Shown here one piece after another: positions 24,691-35,600 of a stretch of DNA of 64,000 bases. The first letter of the stretch is position 1, and each line of letters begins with the position of its first letter. The translations under genes were made by a program, and so were the position numbers. Source of the stretch: Lasiodiplodia sp. COLG20 (Eukaryota > Ascomycota > Dothideomycetes > Botryosphaeriales > Botryosphaeriaceae); the NCBI GenBank assembly GCA_009801085.1, contig VNWV01000002.1, forward strand, positions 3,596,001-3,660,000, read 5' to 3'. Under the pieces are notes generated by a model that had not been told where the DNA came from, made no database searches, and was given only the letters and a program-made list of their open reading frames with translations.

Positions 24691-25104
24691 ATGTTTATTT
24701 TCTAAGAAAGAGCTGAAGCTCATGCTAACCGTCAGCTACGATGCCCTATACGAGGGAGCTATACGTCAACATGTTTTATGGACGTCTTTCGAAGGAAACC
24801 ACTTGACCTCCTTTAGTCTAGGGGATTCTGTTGATGGTGTAGTTAGTCCAAAAGACTCCGTGCCGAACTTCCGACCCTAGGCATGAGTATCTCTCGTACA
24901 TAACTCCTTTAGGTCTTGGGTGACAGTCTCCACCAAATCGCACTCGGTAAATTCGACTTGTCCCGCAGGATGCAATAGATCGTATGCCCTTATTTCCCTT
25001 TCCCTTGCTCATCACGCTACTTCTACAGCACCAGTGCAGCCGGTCCGTCTGCCTCACGTTCTCAGCCTCGAATAGGCGAAACTACTTCCTTCCGCAGATA
25101 ATTT
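24691..25104. other. Interval between the foldback element and the SDR pseudogene
   Basis: About 410 bp with no recognised feature. It may be the former promoter of the broken dehydrogenase, but I see no firm signal. Confidence 0.4.
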
Positions 25105-26159
25105 GAAGGGGGAAAACGCCTTGATTACTGGTGGTACTTCTCATTGGAACTGCCTGTGCAAAGAAAGGGTATGCCAGCCAATATAGCCAAGAAGTCAAAT
25201 GAATGTTGATATCAACACAAAGCCTACGTTACATTAGTCGACAACAACGAAGAAGCCGGCAAGCAGGATGCCAATTACCTGCAAGCGCGCGAACTGGAGT
25301 ACGGTGACACTCGGTCTTTCCAGCACGTGGGATATCCGGTCTGGCAACAATCAGTGTCCATTCCGTCAAGGCAGACGTCCGGTCGTGGCACTCGCAGGTG
25401 GGAGCGTTCAAGGCAGCAATCAATTTCCACCCAGCCAAGACGTTAGACATGGTCATTGCCGGTGTTGGCATGTTCAGCGAAAATTTCATTGCGCTTGAGG
25501 ATGAGCCTCGCCTCACCCTGCTCGTTGAAGACGCCCAGAGCCTTTGACTGTAGCATGGGAAACTAACTCCATCGGCGCCGCCTACAAGGCCAAGCTTGTC
25601 CAGCTCTCTTTCGATCTTCTTTCTGTCTCCCGGGTGCTTTGGCCTCGACCGAGGAGCTCAAATCCCTCCTGCTGGTCGTAAATCTAGGGGCGTACGTCGA
25701 TATCCCGCTTATGGCGGCGTACACGTCGTGAAAGTACGGCGTGCGGTGTTTGCCCAGAAACATCAGGCCAATCTTTGCTAGCCGTGGACATAGGGCCAAC
25801 CTGATGGTACCATGGGCCAGCCCCACGCCCATGACGGCTGAGTGGATCACAATGTTCGGCGCTGTGGGTACCGCAGTGCGGGATGTGAATCAAGCTGTTA
25901 TGTCAGCTTTGTCTTGCGCGTCTGATCAAGACGTCAATTGGTACCACCTTATGTCTTGACCTAATTGCTCTTGAGATATGACAAGCTGATATCTCGCTAT
26001 GCCGTACTTTCTGTATCGGTCCACTCCGTGTGTTTTGACCTTGGAAATGATCTGATTGGCCCGAATGGAGGCAAGGCAATGCACGACCTGCTTGCCAACG
26101 ATATGGCTGGCTGGCCTGGACACGCGGAGAAGGTCTTGGCTATTATGGGGGTTTCGTGA
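25105..26159 (+). pseudogene. Broken short-chain dehydrogenase/reductase (SDR) gene
   Basis: Pieces of one SDR can be followed in order across frame changes: LKG-NALITGGT (cofactor-binding Gly-rich start, near 25105), AYVTLVDNNEEAGKQ (near 25225), a segment ADVRSWHSQVGAFKAAINF (near 25370), then TLDMVIAGVGMF, ETNSIGAAYKAKL, VVNLGAYVDIP and the catalytic-region relic YTS-stop-KYGVR at 25720-25740. There a TGA lies just before the lysine of the YxxxK motif. A C-terminal remnant with GPNGGKAMHDLL follows near 26060. Several frame shifts and stops make a functional product implausible. The pieces resemble fungal 15-hydroxyprostaglandin-dehydrogenase-like SDRs. It lies tail to tail with another broken gene. 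Confidence 0.7.
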
Positions 26160-26239
26160 AGCTTCACGGATCTCCTGCGATGCTGGGTTGAATGAGACTC
26201 TGGAAGTGTTGATATCGCCGGAAGTTCTATGTAAACCTA

Positions 26240-27068
26240 GGCGGACGTCAGCAGGTATGTAGGCATGAGCAAAGATTGCCAGACAAAACAAGATGGCTTT
26301 TTACCGGGAAATTGGCAACCAGAGCAGCGAGCCAGACGTTCGTGCATTGCACGCTACAGTCCACGATGTGAACGGTTCCTGGTATCTTTGTTGGAGAGTC
26401 AGCCCCTCGGCCAGGCCTGTATCGAGCTTCTGCGCTGCTTCGACGGCGATTTTTTGGACCATGCCTCCGGCACTTGTCGATCTTACAGCCTCCTGGGAGC
26501 CAGACGCCCGACTTCATAGACTCGTTGATGGCCCGCTCCTTGAGCTTCTCCGACATGTTCGCCGCAGCCCTGACTGCTTCGGTGAGATTTCCCGCAAAGT
26601 CGCCGACAGTCACATCGAACCCCCAAAAGGTCACTCGTAAGGCTTCGCGATTCTTCGCCATGCGCGCGTATAATTTGCCAATGAGACCTTGGAGTTCCCT
26701 TCTGGTGGTGGTGTTCAGTATTCCAGCCAGGACGTCTGACCTCGTCGATGTCCGCTCCCTGGGATGTTGAAGAATGCGGTATCCGATGTGATCTCGGCCA
26801 GGCGACTGAGCCACTTCGTGTGATGGAGGACGATGGGGAATGCGGGCTGGTACTTTCCTGCGTCCGCCATTTCCAAGCTTTGGGGAGCGATCTTGGGGCT
26901 CTCAACCGCCGTTCCTCGTTGATCGGGCATGCTAGTTCGCGTCTTCTTGGTTTTGGTGCGAGCTGTCTCACAATCCGAGTTGTCGCTAGGCGACGAATCC
27001 GAGTGCTCCGAGGCGGGGTCATCAGTGACCTCCTTTGATTCCGTCTTTGCGGTCCTGCAACAGCCCAT
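26240..27068 (-). pseudogene. Broken gene for an unrecognised mainly helical protein
   Basis: On the minus strand a protein-like sequence runs through at least three frames. It starts MGCCRTAKTESKE (27068), a possible myristoylation/palmitoylation start. An acidic Ser-rich linker follows, then HTKWLSRLAEITSDTAFFN, and after a frame change LQGLIGKLYARMAKNREALRV, WGFDVTVGDFAGNLTEAV and MKSGVWLPGGC. After another shift (near 26465) come MVQKIAVEAAQKLDT and GLTLQQRYQEPF. The pieces read as one coherent alpha-helical protein interrupted by frameshifts. I do not recognise the family. An unannotated intron could explain one shift, but not all. Confidence 0.5.
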
Positions 27069-27935
27069 TGATACACTTATTCGATGCCGTCGGTATGCTC
27101 CTCTAGCAACATGCCTTATCCTGTTTTTCTTTGGAACATGAGCTCGACTTTTTTGGTCGTACAGTGTCGGTGGACGAAGGCGGTGCGGGCGGATGCGCGT
27201 CGGGAACTCAATGATTATGGTGTCTTCGATCGCGGCGTTGGTCAACTGTGTTTGAGTCACCACAGGCGTCAACTCTAGATGATGTAGTCACCGTAAGAGA
27301 CGCAGCCGAGTAGAACAGGCCACTTACCGGGCAGAATGGAGCGCTGTTGACAGGTGCGATCGCCAAGGGGTGTGTCCAGTGCTTTCTTTCGGATAGCTCA
27401 ATACCGCACCTGTCCGCCTCAGCTTCGCGCCTCAGCTTGTCGTCAGCGCAAGGAATGGGATCCAGTGTGCTTGGGGTGTCAGAGGAGTCGCAGACCAAGC
27501 TGGAGTAGCGCACACGGGAAAGCTGCTCGTGAAAGTGATGCACAGGAACCCAAGTGCACACCAGCGCGTGTGATCCAAGGAGCTCTGTCGAGGGTCGCTT
27601 TGGGCCACAGAGTCGTAGAGTTGCTGCAAGATGGCCGCGAATTGAGCCGTCCGCTCACCATTGCTGTTTTCGCAGGGCGAGACCGCCCACTTTGCGGCAT
27701 CAATGCCACTCTGTCTGCTTCCATGGAAGGGGAGCGGCTCCGGCCGTTGCCTCATGACCGCGCACCTGCCTTGGGCATAGATCTCGGAAACCCAGGCAGG
27801 CATTGATGACGTCAATGTGTGCCTTTTGAGCAGGAGCAGCGTGCCCCAAGCCCATCCAGTTCTGGCTTAGCTGAAGGCGTCGCCCGGTCAGTACACTGAG
27901 CCCGTGCCTCCAGGTTCAACTGGTCTTGGCATGCC
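27069..27935. other. Interval upstream of the first U2 gene
   Basis: Contains a minus-strand frame (27432-27815, 127 codons) without recognisable motif, and other short frames. No supported gene. Confidence 0.35.
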
Positions 27936-27943
27936 TATTTAAA
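27936..27943 (+). promoter_or_regulatory. TATA-like box of U2 snRNA copy 1
   Basis: TATTTAAA, 47 nt upstream of the inferred U2 5' end. The second U2 gene has TACAAATA at almost the same distance (46 nt), which supports a promoter role for both. Confidence 0.5.
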
Positions 27944-27982
27944 CCCTACGAATCCTCGCCCAAGGCTCCTCTTTTCTTCTTT

Positions 27983-28164
27983 AGCTCTCTTTGCCTTTTG
28001 GCTCTGATCAAGTGTAGTAACTGTTCTTCTAGTTTTAATCTTCTAGACGCCCTCCGGGGTATATCTTGAAGTTGTTTTTGGAACCGGGTGGCTGGTCACT
28101 GAGCTCCGCTCATACTAGCTGCCACAGTGTCGCTCGTATTGCACTACTTCGGGCTGACGCGACC
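27983..28164 (+). ncRNA. U2 spliceosomal snRNA, copy 1
   Basis: U2 pairs with the intron branch site and with U6 in the spliceosome. The 5' part reads CTCTTTGCCTTTTGGC then GATCAAGTGTAGTAACTG, matching the near-universal U2 5' region including the branch-pairing GUAGUA. Then follow stem-loop IIa (TCTAG/CTAGA arms), IIb (CCC TCCG GGG), an Sm-like GTTTTTGG, a perfect TGAGC/GCTCA hairpin in domain III, and the terminal stem-loop IV with GTATTGCACTAC closed by GTCGC/GCGAC. Length is about 182 nt, normal for fungi. Exact ends are inferred. Base U39 of the usual sequence is A here. Confidence 0.88.
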
Positions 28165-28959
28165 AATCTTTTCGTTGTATCCTCAGACCAAGCGCTGGAG
28201 TACGAGGAAGAGATTTTGAGCGAAAGTGACTTGAAGGCATCTCAAGTTTCTCGCTTAATGAAGCCATTGGGTCGCTGCTTAGGGCCGAGTTGTCCCATTG
28301 CCGTGACGCGACAGAAGCGCTCCACGATAGAAGCTTTGGCGCTGAGACGGATTGTGGCTCACCGACAAGGTGGCCGGCGAAGCTCTCAAGCACCTGCGCT
28401 TACTACGCGACCATGGCGCCCTCTGGCACGGCCTTCATCTTTGAGACATGGCGCGGCCATCAGTTCATGGCTTCGAGTCCATGTACGCGGTCGTGTCCCG
28501 TTGAATGCGCGAACGCGCTGGTGTTTGAAATTTTGCTGGTCTCAACCTCCGCTGCGCGCGCTGTCATCAGTGAGCTATCTTCGTGCGACAATCACGAAGG
28601 AACGCCTCCATGTGCCCTTGGATCACTCTGGGAGCACGACGAGGTGACAGCGCAATGCTCAGGTCTCGCCGTGCGCCAGCTGGGACCGCGGGCGTGGACT
28701 GAGTGAGCCGCCGCCCCGACGGTCGCAGACGCGCCTGGATCCTTTCGCCGTCCTGCGCGCACATGCCGGTGGTCAGAATCAAGCTTCCTCTCACGTAGGC
28801 TCTACGAAACCTATGGTTGATGTTCTTCACCTCTCGAACTGTCTGTCCACGACATTGCTCGCCATCACTTCGCCACGACCACAAACCCTCCTCCCTCGTC
28901 GTCGCAAGCCTTCTGCATACCCTCGGCCGAAATCACCCATCATAATCGCAGCATCCACA
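28165..28959. other. Flank of U2 copy 1
   Basis: Similarity to the flank of U2 copy 2 ends about 12 nt after the RNA. Open frames running through here (28066-28647 plus, and others) start inside the snRNA and are not credible proteins. Confidence 0.45.
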
Positions 28960-29181
28960 ATGTCGTCCGCCCCCGACTCCCCGATCACCATCAAGACGCG
29001 CTCAGGCCGCCTTCTTGACGGTTCCGCCGTTGAGGAAATCGTCGACCGCGGTCTGGCCCGTCGCGAACGCGAGTTGACCTCCCACCGTGCTAAAGCTAAG
29101 GCTTCAGCTGCGCGCCTGGTGGAGAAAGAGCTGGGAGTGTGCTGTCTTGTCAAGAATTTCTTGGCTAGACTCAAGCGCTAA
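28960..29181 (+). CDS. Small hypothetical protein
   Basis: Open frame of 73 residues starting at an ATG in good context (CCACAATGTCG) after a CT-rich stretch. The product is hydrophilic: SPITIKTRSGRLLDGSAVEEI, then a basic, probably helical part with RGLARRERELTSHRAKAKAS. The frame is also open upstream to 28813. The clear amphipathic pattern suggests a real coding exon, perhaps with a further exon downstream. No family recognised. Confidence 0.35.
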   Translation: MSSAPDSPITIKTRSGRLLDGSAVEEIVDRGLARRERELTSHRAKAKASAARLVEKELGVCCLVKNFLARLKR

Positions 29182-29480
29182 GCGGTCAGTTAGAGCAGAA
29201 GACCTATCTGATTCCGGGCGGCTGATCGATGTGAGGCAGATACGCGCGCAATGGCAGCCTTGTGTCAAGCAAGCACAGCACCATACCCGAGGATGAATCC
29301 TGCGAAAACTCGACATGGGCATACAATCAGTTGGAAGAAGCTCTGGGCGGCCGTGATGACGGCTGCTAATGAACGCGATTGGATACGGTTTTTGGTAAAG
29401 AAGAAGAGCATGACATTTTCGAATCACTGGTCACTGAACGCTGCGGCTTCGTAAAATGAGCGTCACCCACCCTCCAGGCG

Positions 29481-30932
29481 TCAAATGTTCGCCCGAGTTG
29501 CTGAGCGATAGCAGTAGGAATCCGTCGAGGCGTCACCTCCTTGCAAGCGAACTTGATGCACCCGCAACCCTTCGAAGTCCCCGTTGCTCAGGAAGAAGTC
29601 CTTGTCTACCTCCATCCCCCCTCCTGGAAGCACGTCCGCCTTTGCCATCCATGCACCCACACCCTTTGGATAGAACTGGTCATCCCAGGATGAATACAAT
29701 GAGTTGGTGAAGTAGATGCGACGACCATCGCGGCTGACCTCTACCATCTGGGGTCCCCCTCCCAATGGTTCGTCCGGCCGCGACGGATGTGCCGCTGGGT
29801 CAAAGACGCCGCCCAGGCGAACGCTGCCCGTCTCTTTCGGGTGCTTCGGGTCGCTGACATCGTACTGCTTGAGCTCACCAGTGACCCAGCACGAGACATA
29901 CAAGTAGCGATCGTCGACGGACAGGTCTATATCGGTGATGATGGGAGGCACTGCGCCGCCGAACGGCTGCAGCAGGGGCGGCAAAGTGCTCGCATCGTCC
30001 ACCTTCTGCGCCGGAATAGTGATGACCTTCTCCAACTTCCACCGCTTCCCCTCGTCGCTCTCCTCGTCGTCCAGATACCAGCGCCAGATGGATCCAGACA
30101 GGTCAGCGGTCGACACGACGACGCCGACGAACCCCCATGTCGCCTCGGGGTCGTGCGACGGCCTGACCTCCAGCACCATCTGGTGCTCCTCGCCGAGGTC
30201 GATGCGCTGGGTGTGCCTGCCTTGGTTCAAGTCCCAGAAGTGCAGCGAGTGGCCGTACTTGTTCGCCAGCAGCAGCTCGGGCACCAGGCCGTCCTCGAAC
30301 ATGGCCGGGCTGCCCCACTCGCTCGACACGAGCGTGTTGCGGTTCAGGTGCCACCACGCGTCGTAGTGGAAGTGCTGCGGGCCGCGCCGCGTCTCCCACG
30401 CGCGCACCACGTCGAACGAGTCGTGGTCGAGCAGCGCGATGCCACCCGGCCCGTTGCCATCGTCGTCGCTGGAAGTCGTGCTGCCGCTGCCCAGGCACGT
30501 CACAAAGACGCCCGACGGCCCGCAGTGCACCGTGTGCGGGCGCGAGTAGCCGGCCTGCGAGGCGAGGGCGGCGGCCGGGATGGTCTTGACGAGCGACGGC
30601 CGCCGCGGGTCGGGCTTGGTGTCGAGGACGAAGATGTTGGAGGAGCGCAGGGCCGGCACGAGGAGGTAGCGGCGCTGCAGGTTGGTCGCGTCGTGGCCCT
30701 CGTGCTTGAGCGCGCTGGAGCACGCGTTCCAGCCGAAGTGGTGCAGCTCGCTGCCCGCCGGCACTTTGGTCGAGTGCACGACCCGCCCGTAGCTGCTGGA
30801 CGAGCGGTCCAGGTCGACGACGAAGATGGCGTCTTCTTTTTCGTGCGCTGGGTCCAGGCCGACGACGTAGGCGAGCTGCTCGGCCGGCGCGGCGATGGCG
30901 TCGGCCGGGGTGCGGTAGAAGGTGGGATCCAT
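29481..30932 (-). CDS. Selenium-binding protein / methanethiol oxidase homologue
   Basis: Homologous to human SELENBP1, which oxidises methanethiol to formaldehyde, hydrogen peroxide and sulfide. Intronless, 1452 nt, 483 residues, against 472 in human. Hallmarks: ELHHFGWNACSS (Cys71 matches the selenium-binding Cys; the second Cys of the human WNTCSSC is Ala here), HFHYDAWWHLNRNTLVSSEWG, EIR-like EVRPSHDPEATWGFVG, IITDIDLSVDDRYLYVSCW, GELKQYDVSDP, and GGPQMVEVSRDGRRIYFTNSLYSSWD. The start chosen is the internal ATG at 30932 (context CCACCATGG). An in-frame ATG at 30992 would add 20 residues unlike the family. The C-terminal tail after GGD differs from animal proteins. Lies between the two U2 genes. 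Confidence 0.93.
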   Translation of the reverse strand: MDPTFYRTPADAIAAPAEQLAYVVGLDPAHEKEDAIFVVDLDRSSSSYGRVVHSTKVPAGSELHHFGWNACSSALKHEGHDATNLQRRYLLVPALRSSNIFVLDTKPDPRRPSLVKTIPAAALASQAGYSRPHTVHCGPSGVFVTCLGSGSTTSSDDDGNGPGGIALLDHDSFDVVRAWETRRGPQHFHYDAWWHLNRNTLVSSEWGSPAMFEDGLVPELLLANKYGHSLHFWDLNQGRHTQRIDLGEEHQMVLEVRPSHDPEATWGFVGVVVSTADLSGSIWRWYLDDEESDEGKRWKLEKVITIPAQKVDDASTLPPLLQPFGGAVPPIITDIDLSVDDRYLYVSCWVTGELKQYDVSDPKHPKETGSVRLGGVFDPAAHPSRPDEPLGGGPQMVEVSRDGRRIYFTNSLYSSWDDQFYPKGVGAWMAKADVLPGGGMEVDKDFFLSNGDFEGLRVHQVRLQGGDASTDSYCYRSATRANI

Positions 30933-32371
30933 GGTGGACGTCGAGTCCTCACTTTGACTGCAGCCATATTTAGAATCCTCTCGTTGGAGCAAATGAGTCG
31001 CAGTCGCCCTTACCTTGAGGTTGTACCGGGAAGTATAGTGTACAATTGACGATCACTGCGGGTCTCTCAAAGGAGCAATTGGCATTGATGGAATCGTCGA
31101 GCACATGCTGCTTGCACGCCTCATTTGTATGCACGATGCGGGGAAGCGATGATTGCTAATCGTGGATCGGATAGCCGCCATCAGCAAACGCATCGGAAAC
31201 CCGCAGTTAGATTGGAGTCTGACGTCGCTTTGCATCCATCTCTGTGCCCCGCACTGCTGTAAGCCCACGCCTTCTTGCGACTCAGCCTCCCACCACCATC
31301 TCGATATCGGCTCACTTGCCAACTTTTTGTTTGTGCTGCACTGTGCCACATTCGTACATACACTAGCTTCCCCTGCAGTGAAGTGACTGGCTTGACAGGA
31401 GGAGAACGTCATGCCCTGCCCGCGCTTCCGTCAGCTCCCCATTGGCATCGGCAGCATGATAGATGTGACTCCTTCTGTTTGTATTGCAGTTCAAGGTTCC
31501 GGGTTCACCAGCGTGCCAATTGCATTGAATCCAAGCTGCCGTACCATGATAGTAGCCAGGATTGGTTCTGGACTTCTCGGCGTCCGCCATTATGTGAGTA
31601 CGGGATCTGCGTGCACAGGAGGCTGGGCTGCTCTCACTTGCTCGAGTGTGTCGTCGCGGTTCCCATTCGCAAGGCTGCGCTGGACTGTGACCCAAGGCCG
31701 TTATTCCTGTTCCATCAGCAGATCATCACCCATCCTACAGGCGTCGAGGTTGTTGCGAACCGCAAAAAGACCTTTCACTCAGCGACTTTCCGTGCCATCG
31801 GCCACCGTGATGGGAGCTGAGCATTCCGCACGTGGAGACGTCACACACGTCACGCGTGTGAAGCTTCTCGGCCATGTCTTGTGTCATGCAAGGGCGAATG
31901 ACCCGCAACCCAGGTTACCACCAACCGGTCTCTTGCACGCCCGGTTTTTGCGCAAAGCGCAATGTCCAGCTGCAGCGTCTACCACTCTCGACTACACCTG
32001 GACATGTGAACACATTTGGAAGGAGTCACCCTCTGTGGAGGTCGCTGGCCAATGTCTCCTCCTACATCATGCCGAAGAGCTTCTTAGTTGTGGAAAGCGC
32101 TCGTTGAAGCGCTGCGTGGGCGTTGGTTTCCTGATTTAGCGGCGGGTTGGTCACGCATGGCGACACGGAGGCTGAGCTGCTCGGCTGAGCGAGCCGTCGG
32201 GTCTTGTGGCTGCCTCTTGACGACCACGCCGGCATCGTGCCTGCTCAATTGAGAAGCCAGCAGTTCCATCGACATCCAGCCGGGTCCAGCACATGTGTTG
32301 CCCCGACCGACCACCCATCCTTTCAGGGTTAGCGCCAAAGACGGCGCAGCTGCCGACCAACCCCGGCCGCC
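30933..32371. other. Interval upstream of the SELENBP-like gene and of U2 copy 2
   Basis: The SELENBP-like promoter should be in the first few hundred bases. A plus-strand frame of 242 codons (31411-32139) has no recognisable feature. No supported gene. Confidence 0.4.
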
Positions 32372-32379
32372 TACAAATA
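32372..32379 (+). promoter_or_regulatory. TATA-like box of U2 snRNA copy 2
   Basis: TACAAATA, 46 nt upstream of the inferred U2 5' end, at nearly the same distance as the TATA-like box of copy 1. Confidence 0.45.
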
Positions 32380-32417
32380 CGCGCCGATTCCTCGCCTGAA
32401 GTGCTTCTTTTCTCTTC

Positions 32418-32603
32418 AGCTCTCTTTGCCTTTTGGCTTAGATCAAGTGTAGTAACTGTTCTTTCCAGTTTAGTCTCTGGAACGACCCTCCGGGGTCATT
32501 TCAGAGTCTAGTTTTTGGAACCGGGTGGCTTGGTCCCTGAGCTCCGCTCATACTTCGCTGCCACAGTGTCGCTCGTATTGCACTACCTCGGGCTGACGCG
32601 ACC
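32418..32603 (+). ncRNA. U2 spliceosomal snRNA, copy 2
   Basis: Same architecture as copy 1: CTCTTTGCCTTTTGGC, GATCAAGTGTAGTAACTG, stem-loop IIa with TTCCAG/CTGGAA arms, IIb as a perfect GACCC/GGGTC hairpin, Sm-like GTTTTTGG, the TGAGC/GCTCA hairpin, and stem-loop IV with GTATTGCACTACC closed by GTCGC/GCGAC. The 5' region reads GGCTTAGATCAAG, closer to the usual U2 (GGCTTAGATC) than copy 1 (GGCTCTGATC). This copy therefore looks like the main gene, though neither is obviously dead. Confidence 0.9.
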
Positions 32604-35600
32604 AATCTTTTTCGTTGAGCCATCTGTCTTGAACAGGTCCTTGAGGAAGAAGTCTCCCTTATCTTCACTTACTCGTCGCCCATACAAGCGCTGCGAGCTA
32701 CGTTGGGCGTGGCTTGCGAGTTGCGCGTCTTCCTCAGGTAGATGTAGCAGTCCGCCGGTGGACGCGTTCTTCACGGCCCATCTGCCCATCCGGACATATC
32801 TTGAAGTTTCCATGGTTGAAGACACGCCTCACTGTCGACGCTACGACAAACGACCTTTGCGCGGGGTCAGACAGACCTGACAGCGGATTTTCGAGTATCT
32901 GTCCATTATGCGCAGCATTTGAGCGTGACTCACCATCTGCGTGCCTCCGCGTTCTGTGGTCATCCGTGTTGCGACGGGCACCTGTCCTGACCATGACAGT
33001 ATCGACAGCGCGGCCGTGAGCTCCACCTCCCGATCATCTCTCTCCCACACCACCGAGCCGTAACTCTCAAATGCTATCCGCGGTGAACGAACCGCAATCT
33101 CGAGCGACGCGCGACGAATCAGCCTCCTTGCGACTCCACCGACCTCATCACGACCGCTCGCAGACGTTGCAAGCCACGCCCACCTCACCTTCGAGCTTTG
33201 CCTCGCACAGCCACTATCTGCACCCATTCCTTCTCGCAGCATCTACAGCGCTGTCGCAGCTCGATAGCACCGTGGTGAGCGGCTCCACGCGCCCATTGGG
33301 TGGCTGACGGCGAATCAGGCCTTCAAATCGACATCCCACGGTGAACGCACAAAGACTGCATGTCACGGACCGAACAACGATGCGCAAGCATTCGAACATG
33401 ATACCGGGTCAAGATTTACTAGAGCATCCTGCTTGGAGGACGCAGGCGCCGCACAAGCTGCTGGTGTTCCTTTCGACATTCCTCAATCGGTGACAGCGCA
33501 TGCGATATAAGTGGAGCAGACTCGGCTGCCGCGGCGCAGCTTCGACCTTTCGGACTTCCTCAGCATTTTGACCGAACAAGACGAAACGTGGGGTGCGCAG
33601 TTGGCTGGTCTAGCGGGATTTTGGGCTGGACAGCCGTAAACTCTATCAGAAGATCGGACTTGAACAGACAGAACAGACAGAACATACAGTTATGTGGCCG
33701 CCTGATGAGTTCCATGTACTAAGCAGATGCTCATACTCTTGCAGATAACTAAGCGCAAAGGAATGTAGTCGACTTCATTCTTTGCACGACGTCGTCGGTA
33801 ATGTTAAACAAGCTGTGGCACAACCTCAAAACATTGCAGGTAGCAACGCAAAATATCCGAAGAGGAGATTATACGGTAGGCAACTCTCATGCATCAGTTG
33901 CTGGAATGCTACGGAGCTCGATGCCGAGGCTGTCAGCTGGACTCTTTACTAATCAGCCGTCGAACGAATCAAAGCAGGACCGGACGCTGTAGCCCTGGAA
34001 TGTGTGGAAATGCAACAATGGCAAGTCTGTGACACTTCAATGAGCCGAATGCCGTAAGAACGCTAACTAAGCCAGTAGGCTAAATGCTAGGAGATCACAA
34101 CGATTCAACGAGCGGCTGGGCGAAATTGAGCGCATGCGAGCCACAATACGGCGACACACGGTCCAAAATTCTCACCGCCTGTCTCTGCAGGAGCATCATA
34201 TTCGATACAGCATACAGAGGAATCTGCTCTTGACTATGGAAAGCTTCCTCAATTCATTTGCAACAAGGTTATGGCCTTTACAAGAACTTTGGATGGAAGC
34301 ATGACACATGTGAGCGATGCTTCAGCGTCTCGTCCAAGGATCCTGGGACCGTCAATATTGGTTTGTGTGGAGACACGTTCAAGAACGGTTGGTGGCTTTA
34401 CCATTATTTCCAGGCAGCAAGTATCAGAGCTCGGTGATTACTCAGGGCAAGGTTACATTTGCCAGCAGAGTCTAACAGCCAACTGCACATTGGAACTACA
34501 ATGGTGCTGTCTAGGTTCCTTTCAACGAAGAGCACCACTTCATCGTCTTTGTTTTCCCCTACGGTTGTCAACTTGATACAATGGCTCCGCTACGGCTACC
34601 TCCTGGTATTTTACATCCAGTGTAAGGTTTCACTTAGACAATTCCATGATTTGCTACTGTTTCTAGGTAAATGCCATGCTGTCAATCCATCCAAACGAAG
34701 AAAGGAGTAAAGAATGAAGTCTCGATGGCTGCCATGGAATGTGGAATGGAATGGAAGCCAGAAAACTAATCAGAAGCGACTCCCTACGACGACAACTATG
34801 GATCAACGAACGCAAGTCACCAAGAGGCATTGGTCAAAAAGACAGAATAGAAGTCGTTCATATGCAGAGTCTTGTATCATTCAAGGACGAGAGAAAGGAT
34901 TCTCGGCTATGGGAGGTTACACAGAAAATAAAAAAGCGGCTCGAAAAAGTCGGGGCCGTTAGCCATAGACAGGCCGAATCGGGAAGGACGATGACTTCTC
35001 CACACGAGCGCAAAGGCCAGCTTGCCGACTTACCCAAGCGATATCGGACCACCAGCGCTCAACGTGGCAGCTCTTAAGCATGCCAATGGCCGGTTTGCTG
35101 CCAAAGCACGAGCGTTTGTTCCACCACAGTGCTCTACTGAGCAAAAAGCCAAGCGCAACCCAAAAACGGAAGGAGATACAAGCCAATAGCGTTGCAGAAC
35201 GCCAAAGCAAAGGTACCGGTGGGCGACTTATGACACAGAGAATTGACGCGCAGCGTGGTATTCATGCGGTAAGAAGCCTAAAAAAAGTGGAAGCGCGGGA
35301 AAATATCTCGCCACGCAGCGTCGCGAGCCGCGTCTAGCCGCGAAAAGCACAGGTGTTTTGTCCACAAGCGCGCTTTTGATCATGCTTTACGAGAATGCCA
35401 CGGTGCCAACAAGGTATACGCAGGAATGTATTAAAGGAAGAGACTTTGGATGCTTCTTTCCTTGGACGCGGCTCCAGTGCGGGAAACCACTGCGACAACC
35501 CTCGTCCAGGCCGGACGAACGGAATTCAGGACTGGATCCGACTATCAGGAGCCTGGGGGAACACCATCCAGAGGGCTGGAAGGGCCAATTGACACAGCAG

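Noticed and set aside
28066..28647. Open frame of 193 codons on the plus strand
   Set aside because: It begins inside the U2 snRNA copy 1 and has no protein-like features.
30103..30723. 206-codon minus frame and a 420-codon plus frame over the SELENBP-like gene
   Set aside because: Shadow frames of a GC-rich true coding sequence.
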